Of a stretch of DNA of 64,000 nt, positions 20,739 to 35,021 are shown in pieces (the first letter of the stretch is position 1; each line of letters opens with the position of its first letter). Under the pieces are notes generated by a model, which searched no databases, had not been told where the DNA came from, and saw only the letters and a list, made by a program, of their open reading frames with translations. The stretch lies in assembly GCA_019915135.1 (NCBI GenBank), contig JAHLMK010000015.1:868001-932000 (forward strand), in the 5' to 3' direction. The DNA comes from Strobilurus pachycystidiatus (taxonomy: Eukaryota > Basidiomycota > Agaricomycetes > Agaricales > Physalacriaceae). The position numbers and the translations under genes were made by a program.

Positions 20739-23700
20739 CTAGTCCTCGAACATGTGGCGCGGAGATCCAACCTGTCGCAATTTCATGAGTGAGGGTGCGA
20801 TAAGAATTATGTATAATCTGACCTTATACATATACGACTGCCATGTCTCCTGCAGACCCTGGTCTTCCGCCGCCATTCCTCGCATAGCACCTTCGGGGGT
20901 ATAGTGTTGTTGTGGTACTGTGGCGCTCATAGTCTGCAGGCCGTAATGTGACTGCTGTCCTGGCGTATATTGAAGTTCCGGGACTGCTGTGGCCATAGAC
21001 TGATCCTGCCATTGGTACGAGGCTGATGTGGCGGAGGAGTTGCTGACAGTCGGAGATATTGATTCCGGATGTGGATACGTTCGATGTTTGTCGTACTGAT
21101 CCGTCGGAATCGCGTACATTTCATGTTGAGGTGGCGGTGGGGGAGGAGGATGGGCATGTCGAGGTGGTGGCTGAACAGGAGAGGGGTATTCGTATGCTTG
21201 GTACTGCCCGCTCATATTTGTGTGTGATGGTCGATGGTGTAGTGAAGGCGTATGATGGGGGTGAGTGGGAGGTACCGGTGCCGACCTCGTTGCTGATGTA
21301 GGTACGGGTGCACCATGCGGGTGTGAAGAAGCTTGAGCGTTGAAGTCTCCATTCGTCGGCACTGAGTATGTCTGCTGGTGCGAATGCGGCTGTTGCTCGA
21401 CATATCGATAGCGTACTTGTTGCTGCTGCGAATGCTGCCGCTGGATTTGCTGCAACCCCGCGTGGCGTTGCATTTCCAGGCGTTTCTGCTCGGCTCCGCG
21501 TCGCTGTTCCGTTTCCCGCTGTTCTTCAGCCTTTCGCTGCTCCAGAAGTCGCTGTTGTTCCGCCTGTCGAATCTGCTCTTCCTGAAGTTGGAGCTGATAT
21601 CGTTCCTCCTGGAAGCGTCGCTGTTCATCCTCCTGCTGGTGCTGCTGATAATGGTCATGCTCCCGGCGACGCTGTATGTCGACACTCTCGGCGGGATAAC
21701 GCTGAGGCGCCACAGGCTGCGCAGGCTGATGATGCACCATGGGCTGATGAGGCACCATGCCAGGCTCATGGCGACCCATAAGCGTTTGTGTAAATCCGGC
21801 CGTGTCCGCATTGTAGGCGTTTTCGATTTGAGACCGGATGTGCGTATCGAAGCCATGTAGTTCGTTTACAAGACTGGGATGGACACCATTGAAGGAAGGA
21901 TTGTCTGTAACGAAGTTCTGAGGAGGAGAGTCTGAAGAGGCACGGGAGCCGGAGGTGGAGATCGGGAGTGAGCGGATGGTCGGTGTTTTAGGCTGGTTCT
22001 TCGTTGTGAGGATGTGTGTCTTGCCACTAAAGATGTGCATCTCGTCGTCATCTTTCAAAGGGGAGCTAGCCTTGAAGATGTCATTTGGAACAGCGGGCGG
22101 GATGCCATTGCGCGTGTCAAAGTACACTTTTTGCGCCTTGGCCTGCAACCGCTTCACAATTGGCTACAGAGATATCAGCATGACTGCATCCCGCGCACGA
22201 AGAAGGAGACTTACGAGAAACTTAACGGCACGGCCACCATATGACGCTGCCAGTTCGAACAAATCAGTCGCCGCTTTCAGTTCCAATAGAGCAGCAGGAG
22301 CGACTTTGCATTGTGAACCGTGTGTGACGACTGACGATATCATTACCTGTATCGCGTTTCTGTCAATCATTGATACTCTGAGTTGCAAGAAAAACCTTAC
22401 GGCAGATGAGAAAGCGTGCGTCCAGAGTACCCAGAAACGCGCGATCTGCGCCGGAAATCTGTTGAACTGTTCTCTGACTGATGCCAACAGGGCGCAAGCG
22501 CTCCTGTAACCAGCCAAAAACGATGGAGCGTATTGACTTTTGATGGGATCACCTGGATTGCTCGCAATTGCATGAACGAAGAAACACCGGTGTATGTAGA
22601 GCAACGCTACAGAAGGAAAAGTCAGTCACGAGTCTTATAGAACAAATATAACCGTACTGAGTTCACGGTAATTTGTGGGCATGAAGTGGCTCATGGTTTG
22701 TTTCAATCCTGCCCCTTCCGGTGGAGACCCTAGGGCGTACTTTGGAAGTTCCATGTCTCGCACCTTGCGATCAAGTTCCAAGATGATGGAGTATTTTGGA
22801 GCTCGGGAAGTCAAGGTCCCTTGAACGACCGAGGCCACGCATTCTGCCCCGAACCTTGCCTTCCAGAAAGGAACTAAGGCCCGTCAGTCAGTCGCCTCAT
22901 AGCCACCTAAAACAACGTACAGCTGGGTTGTTCAGTGCCGTCCTCATCCATCGTGGCATCAGGATCAGCCGGCAGCTCGCAATCTACGAATGGAAGAGAA
23001 AATGTCGCTAATCGCCCGGTCGCGAGACTCTAAGCCGAAGTCAGTGCATGCAATACAACGGGGATCAGATGTACGACGAACCTGCCACCCATCTGTAATG
23101 AACAATTCCCAAAACAGCGCACGCCGTTTTTGTACCTCAGCCGGTGAAAGTTGCCAGCGCGCACAATCTCGATCTGATCCTCGGTTCAGTTCAGATCCAG
23201 TTTACCAGAATGCACACGTACGAAGTCCAACCTAGGCGAAGATGCATCAGTCTTCCGTCCCTTGGTGTGTGTATGAGAGTTGACTTACACTTTGGGCCAA
23301 TTTCGTCGCCATTCCCATGAGAGTCCATGTGGCCTCTATACTATTCTCACCGCTCTTGAGCCCTTCGTAGATGCCCATGAGAGCAAGAGTTTGAACGGTC
23401 GCGACAGAGGGCGGGCGATCCAGCAGTGGCTCGAGAGACAGCGCTACCTTGGTCAAGTCGGAAAACTTGTCACATTGCGGATTGTCGGGTGCTGGTGGCA
23501 GCGACATATCGGTTAGGGCGCCGAAGCAGAAGATGATGAAGAGCAGAGCGAGTTCATGTGGTCCTCCCTTGGCAGTCGAAGAAGACTCATTCAAACGACC
23601 GTTCGTTTGGGGAGGGGAGCGTGTGATTTGTATCTTAGCATTATTCTCATACCACAGTGGGAGAAGTTCCTCAAATAACTGTCGCTGTGTGACAGCGCCA

Positions 23701-24754
23701 AAGAACCAGGGAGCTGTCTCTAGGTAGAGGCTGCACAGACGGTAGGCCTCATCCCATTCGGGGAGTTCTCGTTCCACGAGATAGTGGTAGTTCATTCCAG
23801 CAGGTACCACTGACAAGGGGAAAGTCGCTGTGAATTGCGCAAACGATGGAGACTGGCTGGACCAAGTCGGTGGTGACATTTGAACATCGCGACTAACTGG
23901 CAGTCGATCCGGGGTGGAGGCTTCGCCCTACAACGGTGTAAGAGACATAAAAGTCAGTAGGGGGGACATACAATAAGAAGACTCTGGGATACGTCAGGAC
24001 AGACTCAAAGAACAGCGACGGGCGACTTACCTCCGACCCAGCTGAGCGTCCATAGAAGGTCGCTGCGCCATCGTCACGTATGGCTAGCGTACCAAAAGCG
24101 TCGATATAGCTCTCTTCTGCTTCTTCTTCAGGATGCGGAGACAGAAGTTCTGATTCCTGCACGGCAGCGTGCAGTTCTATGCTTGACTTGATCTTGAGAA
24201 GGTCGCGGTCGAGCAACGGATGGGGGTCGGTGGTCACGGTCGACTGGAGAATGGACAACGCGTCCTCGAGCTGACGAATACGGTCGCTCATATGGGCGAT
24301 CTTTTGATGCAGCTTCTCGGTATCAGCCAGCACAAATCTTGACGCCGTCAATGATACGTTCAAGACGAGAACCCATCCGGGCTTACCTCGTTCCCTGACC
24401 GGTGATGAGACTGCCATTGGGACATATGGCTGAGCAGCCTCGACGCTTGCAGCTGGGAAGGGGTCACGACTGTTGTCCGACACGATGCCGACGTGAATGG
24501 TTACCTCGAGCATGGGACAGTCTTGTCGCACTTGAGCTTGAGTCTGAGTCGCATTGCGGTTAGACTTGTGCCGCATGAAGCCTTGTAGACTTACCTTCTG
24601 CATTCAGCACACGAGAGAGCGCCTGTCAAGCGTGTTCAGTATGATGGGCAGGGTGTGGCTGGGTGGCTGGGCACTAAGACATACCGCGCGCGCGTTTAGA
24701 TTCCTTGTCCTGAGCTCGTTGCGAAGTTGTATCCTTCCTCGCTGACTGGGGCAT
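20739..24754 (-). CDS. Zn2Cys6 transcription factor with Fungal_trans (middle homology) region
   Basis: The gene starts at 24754 with MPQSARKDTTSQ and a basic KESKRARG stretch. Three early introns interrupt the zinc cluster. Spliced, it reads CAECRRLKLKCDKTVPCSSC then KRRGCSAIC, a perfect six-cysteine binuclear cluster. LVLADTEKLHQKIA and RIRQLEDALSIL form the dimerisation coiled coil. The Fungal_trans domain follows (WDEAYRLCSLYLETAPWFFG, SVGLRSDRDCARWQLSPAEV, RRALFWELFITDGWQSLATG). The C-terminal third (22157-20739) holds a long Gln/Glu/Arg-rich coiled stretch and His/Pro/Gln-rich low complexity, a likely activation region. A last intron joins SYMYK to VGSPRHMFED. It should act as a nuclear sequence-specific regulator, but its target pathway is not evident. 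About 1.5 kb upstream carries no gene and may be its promoter. Confidence 0.85.
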
Positions 24755-26228
24755 CGCCAATAAAAGTCGTGGTCGTCGTCAAGAACAAGGAGTAAGTCAG
24801 GTAAAGGAGTGACCGAGCATGGCAGTAAGCATGTCCCAATTGAGGATATCCCCGCGAAATATCCGTGTTCTAGGGACGCCAGCAATCCATCCGAAATTCA
24901 GGGTAAATTATCAAATGTACCAGAACTCCCAAACTGGGGCAACTTCGTCAGCTTCATTTGCCCATTCGTGGCCACAGTTGGCCCTGAGGGGAGGCTTCCC
25001 CGGACCTCCGACTCGGAAGATGCGCCATCCAGACCTCAAGATCGCCTCTCCAGGGCCTATGACCTGCCTGCTCTCCTTGCCATTGCTTTGCTGACCTCCA
25101 GCCTCCTCAGCCTCCCTTTTGCCTGACAAATTCGTAGGTCAGCAAGGAGGTTTGATATCTGCTTCCTTTATGTATACACACTTCTAGCTATCCAAAGAAG
25201 GCGCCTCTGCACAACGTTGTTCGTGAAGACGCGGCGCGGACAACTACTTAATCTTTTACCACTAAATAAAGCCTATCAATAGCCATCACTTTAAGAGTCA
25301 AGATCCAGCACCAACGGTCATCTCGGTTCAATCAACTGTGCTAATCAAGTGTGCTATGCTATCAACACGATGAATGCAGGAAACTCCAGCTTTGGGACGC
25401 GAGTTTCGTTGGGGGTTCTCCGGTTACCGGACTTCACGCCATCTTAGTTTTTCCAGCGGCTGTCACCTTTTCGCCGGCGCGTTCATGCATCTGAAACTTG
25501 CCGTTCGAAGAAAGACCCAAGTCGACCAAAACCACGCTTCTATGCATCCTTTTACGCGCGATGACATTTGTTACCACGCCAGTATCAAGTCACAAGTCGT
25601 GGGTATCTCGGTAACCCTGACTTTCTGTACGGGTAATAGACCTGCTGCCGAAAGCGCAATTCATTCTATCCTTCCAACTTGCAGATCGACCCTCGGAATT
25701 CCCTCCCAGGCTTGGAGTTGGGGCTGCCACGAGTACCACCAACTCTACGGTATAGGGTTCACGTCCAAAGTTTGAATTACTGAGATGTATGTACGAATCA
25801 GTACGATCTCTGTATGTTATGCGTCACAGGGAGAATCCCGATCGGCCACCATCCTGCAACATTGACATAGTTCCATATCTACTCCCGAATGACTTGCTAT
25901 CACAGTACTCGCCGCCGCTGTCAATCACTTCCCAAACTCCGGGCTGGAGCACGAAATGTCGGCCTCACAGGCGACTAGATTGACAAGACTCAAAAGCTCT
26001 GGTACATCTATAAATAACAAAGCCTGTCGATTTGTTTACAAAATCTACTTCACTGCTAACCTTCGGGCATCGGCTTTCACTGTAGCAAAGTCTTAGCCTC
26101 ACGCGACAGACACTCCATATCTCAGTGGTATTATACATACTGTGTAATACCGACTTAGAGGCTGCAACCACCTCAAGAAAATGCGATACAATTAACTTGA
26201 ATGGGATCATACTGTAGAGAGCAAATCA
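24755..26228. other. 1.5 kb intergenic region upstream of the regulator
   Basis: Overlapping ORFs on both strands (24809-25129, 25374-25775) have no motif and no consistent splice partners. It is probably the extended promoter of the Zn2Cys6 gene plus the 3' flank of the CLN3 gene. Confidence 0.45.
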
Positions 26229-28191
26229 TCATAGTCCCTGGCAGAGAATCTTCCCTCTCCCTACCTGCGTCTTGCACAACTGCACCTCTGTCGGTACAGC
26301 AACAAGCGACGCCATGAGAATCCCGAGCGAATCCGCGAATCCTATCGATCCGATTTTAAACTCGCGCTCCTGGCGAGTTCTCTCAACGTCGTTTGTGGAG
26401 TTCGGGTCCGGCTTTTCCTGATTTATACGATAGAACACGTTCACGCTGCAAAATTGCAAGCAGGCGCACGCAGATGGAGGTGATTACATACTATGCCAAG
26501 CCGCCACAGATGCCTTCCAGGCTCACGAGAAGGAACACCAGGCTGATGCTCAGTCCTTCGGAGGTGTCAGAGAAGAAACCCACCGCAGATTCGTACCCCA
26601 ATGCTAAGAGAATGAATCCCTGTACGACGGAAGGTAGCGGAAGTAATTTAGGCGGCAGCGGAGGTATGCCTATAGATATGGAAGACCGAGAGAAGAAGAC
26701 CGTCGTTTGATACACGAGCTGCACGAAAATACATCAGTAATACGGCCGCATTCGAAAGGAGGAATACGTACTTGCCACAGTGGATAATAGTCTCGGATGG
26801 ATTTGATTATTTTACTCAAGAAGACGTGCTCCTCAGGTAAAGGAACGGGATACAAAAGCGTCGGTGCTATGCCCTGGGAAGGTAAAAGTTAAACATGATC
26901 TAGAAAATGTATCATAAAACTTACCTGATTAATGGTGTACTCGAACTAGTACAATTGAGTGAAGTCACTGGACGAAGAGAAGGACAGCATACCAGATATA
27001 CACAGACTGAAAGGAGGATAAGGTAACATGACGTGAAGGGGTTATGAGTGACTTACAGAGCGGAAGCATATACTTGAGCAACAATGGTTTCACGAGTTCT
27101 AGCTTGTCAGCGGGGGAGAGTGAAATATGTTTGGACCAGCAGGAAAGCTTCCTTCCTCTTCTCCGTCATTATCTGCGGATTGAAGTGCAGTATAAAGAAT
27201 GGGGGTGGATTCCACGTCCGTTTCGTCAGAGGGAAAATTCGGCGGGAGAAGGAAGAAGAAGGTTAAGGGTATCACGAAGGGTAGGAACTTGATTCACCGC
27301 ATAAGCGTCGCTATCGAAGGGAACGGTTGAGACGTACGCAGGAGAGTCCAACGCCTGTGCGGACTCCGAGACTACGAAGCTCCCACCAGAGGAACGCGCC
27401 TACCAAACCGGCTGCACCTGTACCGGACGCAAAGTATCTAGGTGATGTTCGCTGTCAACACTTGGTATGAAACGGAAAGACAGCAGCTTCATACCCCACA
27501 CTATGGCCGCCGAGAATCGAGGGTGTATAGGTAGTAGAAAGTTGGAGGAACGTCAATTCTCCGAGCCCTAGCATTCATTCATAAATCCATTAGGCTCACA
27601 GCTCCGACGAAATTAAGCACCGGATGCAAATGAGGCAAGACAGATGCCAAGGAGTCTCATGGATAGAGTGTTGAAGAACGCCACGACCTAGTAATGTTGA
27701 GACAGGGAAGCATTGCACGAGGCCAGAGTAGCTTACGAGCATGCCAGTGACACTCAGAGCACAACATCCAAAGACCCTCTTATTGTATCGTATGCGGCCC
27801 TTGAGAACGTAAGGCCATCCCACCTTCACAACAAGAGCAGGAGCGATATTACAGAAGGCAATGATGCCCTTCGGGGTAGAAGGTGGCACGAGGTCCAACG
27901 CGGCGGATAGTATAATGACATAGAGCACTAAGTATGTCAGTCGAATGTTGAGTAAACGTTGAGGCTGAGGTGTACCACGCTAACCATTGTTAATCAGCCC
28001 AAACAGAAAGAAAGAGATGCCGAGGTTGCGTAGCAATGTCCGCTCCTCTTGTATATCTGCAGTCAGTCTGTCAACAGCTAATAACACGTGAAGTATTGAG
28101 GTCTATACTTGCCTTTGGGTGAGAGTCCCTCCACCTCGTCTTCGACTTCCTGAAAAAGCGACATGGCGGCGTTGTGTGAGATGCCAGTCAT
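26229..28191 (-). CDS. BTN1: CLN3/battenin family vacuolar membrane protein
   Basis: Many small exons were traced. They include MTGISHNAAMSLFQEVEDE, ERTLLRNLGISFFLFGLINN, VLYVIILSAALDLVPPSTPK, GIIAFCNIAPALVVKVGWPY and RYNKRVFGCCALSVTGML. The last exon is GFADSLGILMASLVAVPTEV followed by QLCKTQVGRGKILCQGL. Both the FGLINN..AALDL block and the C-terminal D-S-x-G-I-L..LC block are hallmarks of CLN3, a multi-pass lysosomal (fungal vacuolar) protein. Yeast Btn1 influences vacuolar pH and arginine transport. The first intron must use a GC donor (AG/GCAAGT), because only that join keeps the frame into DIQEERTLLR. The gene is head-to-head with the SNF2 gene, about 220 bp apart, implying a shared promoter region. 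Confidence 0.8.
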
Positions 28192-28411
28192 CGTCTTGTC
28201 GATGTCGGGCGCACGTTGCAACGGATCCTATAGCGGAATCGCGGACCGAGGACCTGAGTCAGAATGCACGTGATGTTGACATAGGGGCGCGTTGAACTTC
28301 AACATTGCGCGCAACCTGTTTGCTTCCACACCACCATCTCCTAGAGCAAACGTTAGCCTTTTCCATCTTCAAGTGTCATTTGACTAACAGTCTTCCAGCC
28401 CTCAGAACGTG

Positions 28412-31400
28412 ATGTATCCTGACCTCTCGAGTGAGCACTCGCAAGCCTCGTCGTCCAGGGCAGTGCCAGACATTGCCAACATTGTACGCTAAATTTCGCG
28501 TCTCTCCTCAGGTGCTGATTTCCAAATTAGTTCGACGAACCATCACCTCCTTCTAGCCCCAAATCGCGTCCGCGACAAACAATCGTTGTCTCCGATTCAG
28601 AAGATGACACCGACGAAGAGGAGCAAGATTCCGATTCCGGCTCTGATATCGTAGAGGTCACACCCGCGCCCATCGCGAAACTTGCAAAGCCACTGGCAGA
28701 GTCTAGCAATCTACCTGTGCAAGCCCCACCCAAACGAAATGACCCATACAAAGGTCTTGTTATCCCGAGGAAGCCTCAATCGAGCGGTGGTCCCAGCGTG
28801 CCCTCAGCGCCGGCCAGGACCCAACCAAAAGATCCTTACCACGGTCTTGTCATTCCGAAGAAATCCCAACCAAACCACTCGCCTAACATTGCGGCGGCGC
28901 AGCCACAGCAGCGACAACCATCCAACACTATCCAACGCCTTATGGCCCAGCCCAGCATCCCCGTGGCCCTTGGTGCCAATGCCAACAAAGCCTCTTGGGG
29001 GGGCGCCCCCATCCCAATTGGCGTTCCCAAGAACCCAGTCCCACCAAAGCGCTCCACTCAGGTCATCGAAATTGCCGACAGTGACAAGGAGGACGATGGG
29101 GAGCGGCTGAGAGTTCCCGACTTCCGTGAGGATCCCAACGACTTTCTAAATCCAGCAGATGCAGAGAAGGCGCTGCGGGACCTCATGAGTGGCGCCATAG
29201 ACCAGGAGGTAGAGATTGACGAGGATGACGCGATCGTGCCAGGTTTCGCGGAGGGCTTCAAGCTGCTTCCTCATCAAATACAAGGGCGGCATTGGATGAA
29301 GTCGCGGGAGGACGTCAAAGCCAAGCGGTACGGCGGCATCCTCGCTGATGATATGGGGTGGGTCACCTTCAGCGCTCGGAGTCCTTTTGTTGACATATTT
29401 TCGCAGTCTTGGAAAGACCGTCCAGACTTTGAACCGCATCGTCGAAGGCAAAGCGCAGAAATCAGATCGCGAAGATGGCTGGGCAGGTTCTACACTGTAA
29501 GCAGATCTCTATTAGCTCGACCATTGTTTGACTGGTCTTTAGGGTGGTCGTACCTCTCTCTGTGCTCAACCAATGGGTGGAAGAAGCAAGAAGGATGACC
29601 AGTCTCAAGGTCACGACACATCATGGAACGAACAGGACTGCCGGTACATATATCTCTCTTACATGTGTCGACACTTCTCACATGATACAGATCCGAACGA
29701 ACTTCGCCGTTTTCACATCGTTGTCACGACTTACGATGTCATAAAGTCGGAATACAACGCCTTCAAGCCCGAGGCCAAGGATGAGTCGAAAAAGAAGAGC
29801 AAGCTCAAGGCCACGCAGGACGACAGTGACTCAGACTCGGAGCGTTTTGGGCGCACCTTGAACAAACCTAAACGCGCAACCAAGGTCAAAGCTGCCACCA
29901 TGCAAGTGAAATGGTGGAGGGTTGTTCTCGGTATGTAGTCAATCGATTTCCGGCCCTATCTCAACGATCTGTGCAGATGAGGCTCACACCATCAAGAACC
30001 GCACAACGAAGGCAGCCCAGGCATGCTTCGAGCTGCAAGCCCGCTTCAAATGGTGTCTTACCGGAACGCCGATGTAAGCCTTGCGCCGAAGAGTATAAGA
30101 CACGAGGCTCATTTCCTGCAGGCAGAACGAGGTGCTAGAGCTGTTCTCGCTTTTCAAATTCCTCAACATCAAGCCGTTCTGTAATTTTGAACGCTTCAAC
30201 TCTGAGATTGCCAAGCCAGTCAAGAGCGGACGAGGTGTGAACCGAGCTATGAAGAAGTTACAGGTTCGTCGTTCACCTTGACAACTTGGACTAGTGGGCT
30301 TGACATCTTCTGAAGGTAGTCCTCAAATCTGTCATGCTTCGACGCCGCAAGGACCAAATGATTAACGGGAAGGTTCTGATTGAGCTGCCGCCCCGCCAGC
30401 TGGACATCATCTCCTGCACATTCTCTTCTGCAGAGCAGGCGTTCTACAATGAACTCGCGGTCAAGATGGACTCGACTTTGGAGACTCTTATGGCTCAAGA
30501 GAATGGCAAAAAGGACTACATACATGTTCTTCTGCTGCTTCTCCGTCTCCGTCAAGGTGAATACCTCTTTCGTGTGCCCTGATCATTCTAACTCGCTCTC
30601 TGCAGCCTGCGATCACTGTGTGCTGGTGTCCAAGGATTTCAAAGACGACTCGGAAGCTATCGAACCTAAGTCCGCGCAAGGCAATCAAGAAGCGGCTGAT
30701 GGTGACGACCTTGTCGCTGCTTTTGGTCAGCTCAACGTCGCGGCGCGACAATGCAGAATCTGCACGAACACGTACGAGATTCTAGCAGTGGTCGTTGACC
30801 TGCACTGACAAACTTCTACTAGACTGACCACTTTCAACACTGCGCAAGGCAGATGGAGCACCCATTGTCAGGATTGTGCCCGTCTAGCGAAGCAGGCGGA
30901 GGAGACTAGTTCCACTAAGATACGCAAAGTCCTGGAAATATTAGACGACATCGACCAGGAGAGCAATGGCGAGGACAAGACGATCATCTTCTCCCAGTTC
31001 ACCACGATGCTCAATCTCATTGAACCTGTTTTGAGGCAGCGTGGAATCCGATTTGTTCGTTGTACGTGCTAATGTTCGACACGGTGTCCCGTCATGCTGA
31101 CCTCGATTGTAGTCGACGGCAGCATGAAACAACCCGAGCGCGAGGCCGCGCTGAATAAGATCAAGACGGACCCAAAAACGCGCGTCATCCTGATCTCGTT
31201 CAAGGCCGGAAGTACTGGTCTCAATCTTACGGTTTGTAACCGTGTCATCTTGGTCGACATGTGGTGGAATCCCGCTCTCGAGGTTCGTATCCGGTCCCGT
31301 TCTGTTACTTGGCTGTACTCATCATTGGTTTAGGATCAAGCCTTTGACAGAAGCCATCGTTATGGGCAGAAGAAAAAGGTCAACATCTATAAGCTCAAGG

Positions 31401-31617
31401 TCGACGGGACTGTCGAGGATAGAATTCTCCTTGTAAGTAACCGGGCCCTTCAGGACCGTGCTAGTTCTAATAACATTTCCAGCTACAAGAAAAGAAACGC
31501 GAGCTTACAAAGGCTGCTTTGAGCGGCGACAAGGTGAAGAACCTGCGCCTCGACATGAATGAGCTTCTTGCTCTCTTCGCCCGTGGGGGGAAGGACGACG
31601 ATGACGATGACGACTAG
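28412..31617 (+). CDS. SNF2-family ATPase/translocase, Rad5/Uls1-like
   Basis: The exon chain carries helicase motifs in order: ILADDMG/LGKTVQTL (Walker A, split by an intron), VVVPLSVLNQWVEEARR, VVTTYDV, DEAHTIKNR, WCLTGTPMQN, TIIFSQFTTML, SFKAGSTGLNLT, VDMWWNPALEDQAF and DRSHRYGQKKKVNIYKL. A CRICTNT..HCQDC cysteine group sits between the two lobes, a RING-like remnant in the place used by Rad5/Rad16 relatives. The N-terminus is long and disordered. It has SUMO-interaction-like motifs (TIVVSDSEDD, SDIVEV, VIEIADSDKEDD) and a duplicated motif DPYKGLVIPRK / DPYHGLVIPKK. It likely acts on chromatin or DNA repair in the nucleus. The first coding exon is uncertain. MYPDLS at 28412 is the nearest ATG, but its phase does not join cleanly to the frame starting near 28531. 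The C-terminus is a run of Asp. Confidence 0.85.
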
Positions 31618-31911
31618 AACGATTCCGGGCGACAAGACTATCTTTTTACTCATTGCAATGATTTTATATATTCCCTCCATCTTGTATGCGTAGATGTATA
31701 TACATACTCTCATCTGTTACAGACACAGTTTTACGGTACTCATCCTCGCGTTCACACACATCGGTGTCTACAGAGCAGAGCAGACAAGAACTGACAAAGA
31801 CGATACCAATTGTTCGAGCCGACGATATCGATATGAACGAGAAGACTTCCATTGCTCATGCGTCGTACAAGCTACATTGTCATACTTACTTAATGTCCTC
31901 TCCGCTAGTGC

Positions 31912-33003
31912 TCAGAGGGTCGGAAGGACGTCCTTCAACTGCTGCCACTTATGGCCGGCCCAGAGCGCGTTCCCACTGACCGATCTCTTGTCGACGACCT
32001 CCTTCGAAGCGTCGGGATTCCTCAAATCATACCCGGTCTTCGCCCCTCCTGCTTCGATGACACCCAGGAACACCTTCAAAAACTCAGGCTGCGCCTCCTC
32101 TACAGCAATGTATGTCGGCTCCTTCCCGTACAGAGCTGCTATTTCACGCAGTGTGATCGATTGGCCCTCTAAGAGCAGGACAGAATCGTTTATTTCGGAG
32201 AAGGGGAGCGCTGTGAGAATGTGCGCGACGTATCCTGTTGGTAGTGAGTAGGTGAGACCCGGATAACATGTTGAACGGACCAGCGATGTCGGATAACGAC
32301 GTTGTGGTAAACTTTGTTTCGCCTTTGCCAGCGATGACGAACTCCCCAGGCTTGGAAGGGTTTGAAACAAATGATGGCACGAACTCCGCGAAAACGCCAG
32401 TCTAAATATTGATATTTAGGATGAGTACGGTGCTTGAATGGCATATTGAACTTGAGCGACTGACGAAGATTCGGGCAGTGGGTAATCCCAGTGCCTTGAT
32501 GTCAGCTATAATCGGACAAGTATCTGAATCAATCACAAGCAGAGAAAGAAGATGCACTAGCCTGCATTAGATTCCTTCAAAGCGAACAAACTGTCCCCCG
32601 TATGTCCTTCCGTCGAAAGACCGAACTCGCTGGGGACAAACAGCTTCACACCCGCCTCCTTGGCGGCTCGCGCAATCCCGACCTGCAGGTTGGTGCCCTT
32701 GAAGGCCGAGGGCTGCAACGTAGACACCACTGCGTCCACTTTCTCATCTCTGAAGATCGTCGACAACGCGTTCTCATCAAAGTAATCGACAGAGAAGACT
32801 TTCGCGCCAGATGGGACGTCTTTGAGTTTCGAGGCGTCGCGGGAGAATATCGAGACGTTGGCGCCTTGCTTGACCAGAGCCTTGAAATGAGAGATCGATC
32901 AATATGTGGTCTTTGGAAGAGTAGATGATAACAGACGCACGTGGGCGATGGGCTTGCCCACATTTCCGTATCCAAACACAGCGATGGAACGTTTAGAAGA
33001 CAT
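31912..33003 (-). CDS. NmrA-like / isoflavone-reductase-like NAD(P)-binding protein (copy 1)
   Basis: The start at 33003 reads MSSKRSIAVFGYGNVGKPIA, with a GxGxxG Rossmann motif. Further exons give VFSVDYFDENALSTIF, VVSTLQPSAFKGTNLQVGIA, KLFVPSEFGLSTEGH, DIKALGLPTARIF, EFVPSFVSNPSKPGEFVIAG and GYVAHILTALPF. The last exon ends QLKDVLPTL. This is the NmrA-like/PCBER-type atypical SDR fold. Members act as redox sensors or as reductases of small aromatic substrates. The active-site Tyr-x3-Lys of classical SDRs is not seen. The gene is convergent with the SNF2 gene, with about 295 bp between their ends. A paralog with the same exon blocks lies at 47573-48610. Confidence 0.8.
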
Positions 33004-33619
33004 CGTGCAGTGTACTTGGGCTATTGGTTAGTAGTACTGAAGGGTTGCCGTTTATCTTCAAGGCAAGGACGGATTATAACAGTGAGATCCTGTGTGACGA
33101 ATTTTGGCGACATGATGATGTGGTAGAGCGAAACACGGCTAATTACAGCTTCTCAATGAGCTTCTTCGACTAAGAAAGAACGAATAGTCTCATACCCGAC
33201 AGTCATAGCCATCATGGCCACCCGGGAATCCGGCTAGGGTGGCTATGACCGTCGGGGTGCCGGCGGGCATGAGACTAAGGACGAATGATGAGAAATCATG
33301 CACAAAAAGGCGTGATACATGCAAGCTGACAGCCATAATGATCTTACTTCATCAGATTCAGAGTCGCACCAGAACCAGGTCAGCCTTGAGTGTTGCGAAA
33401 AGAGATTGTCCATCAGCTTCAGTATCTCCCGCAGTCTAGCCCTTCGAGTTTCAAGCTTCAAAGCTTCATGGCTCGGGCGCGTCGGCAGAGAATGAACCTA
33501 ACTCTGGACAGAGAACCACAGTTTGCCTGGGACAACGCATCTCCTCAGAGATGAAGTTTCAATCCAGAGAAATGCCCTCTATTTGTAAGTATAAGTCCAT
33601 TATATTGCATACCATCCGT
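33004..33619. other. Intergenic
   Basis: Promoter side of NmrA-like copy 1 and 3' flank of GDP-L-fucose synthase. It contains the inverted repeat and no recognised gene. Confidence 0.5.
33185..33277. repeat. Imperfect inverted repeat (hairpin)
   Basis: The outer arms TAGTCTCATACCCGAC (33185-33200) and GGCGGGCATGAGACTA (33262-33277) pair with two mismatches. Inner segments around 33201-33223 and 33238-33254 also pair (GGGTGGCTATGA with TCATAGCCATC..GGCCACCC). The unit is about 93 bp in an intergenic stretch, so it could be a small MITE-like footprint or a transcript hairpin. Confidence 0.55.

Positions 33620-35021
<1,402 letters not shown>

Noticed and set aside
24809..25129. Overlapping ORFs on both strands upstream of the Zn2Cys6 gene
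   Set aside because: Neither strand shows a domain or a consistent exon structure. The region is more likely promoter.
28682..29110. 142-codon Arg/Ser/Pro-rich ORF in the SNF2 N-terminal region
   Set aside because: Alternative frame of the SNF2 exon. The acidic and DPYxGLVIP frame is the coding one.
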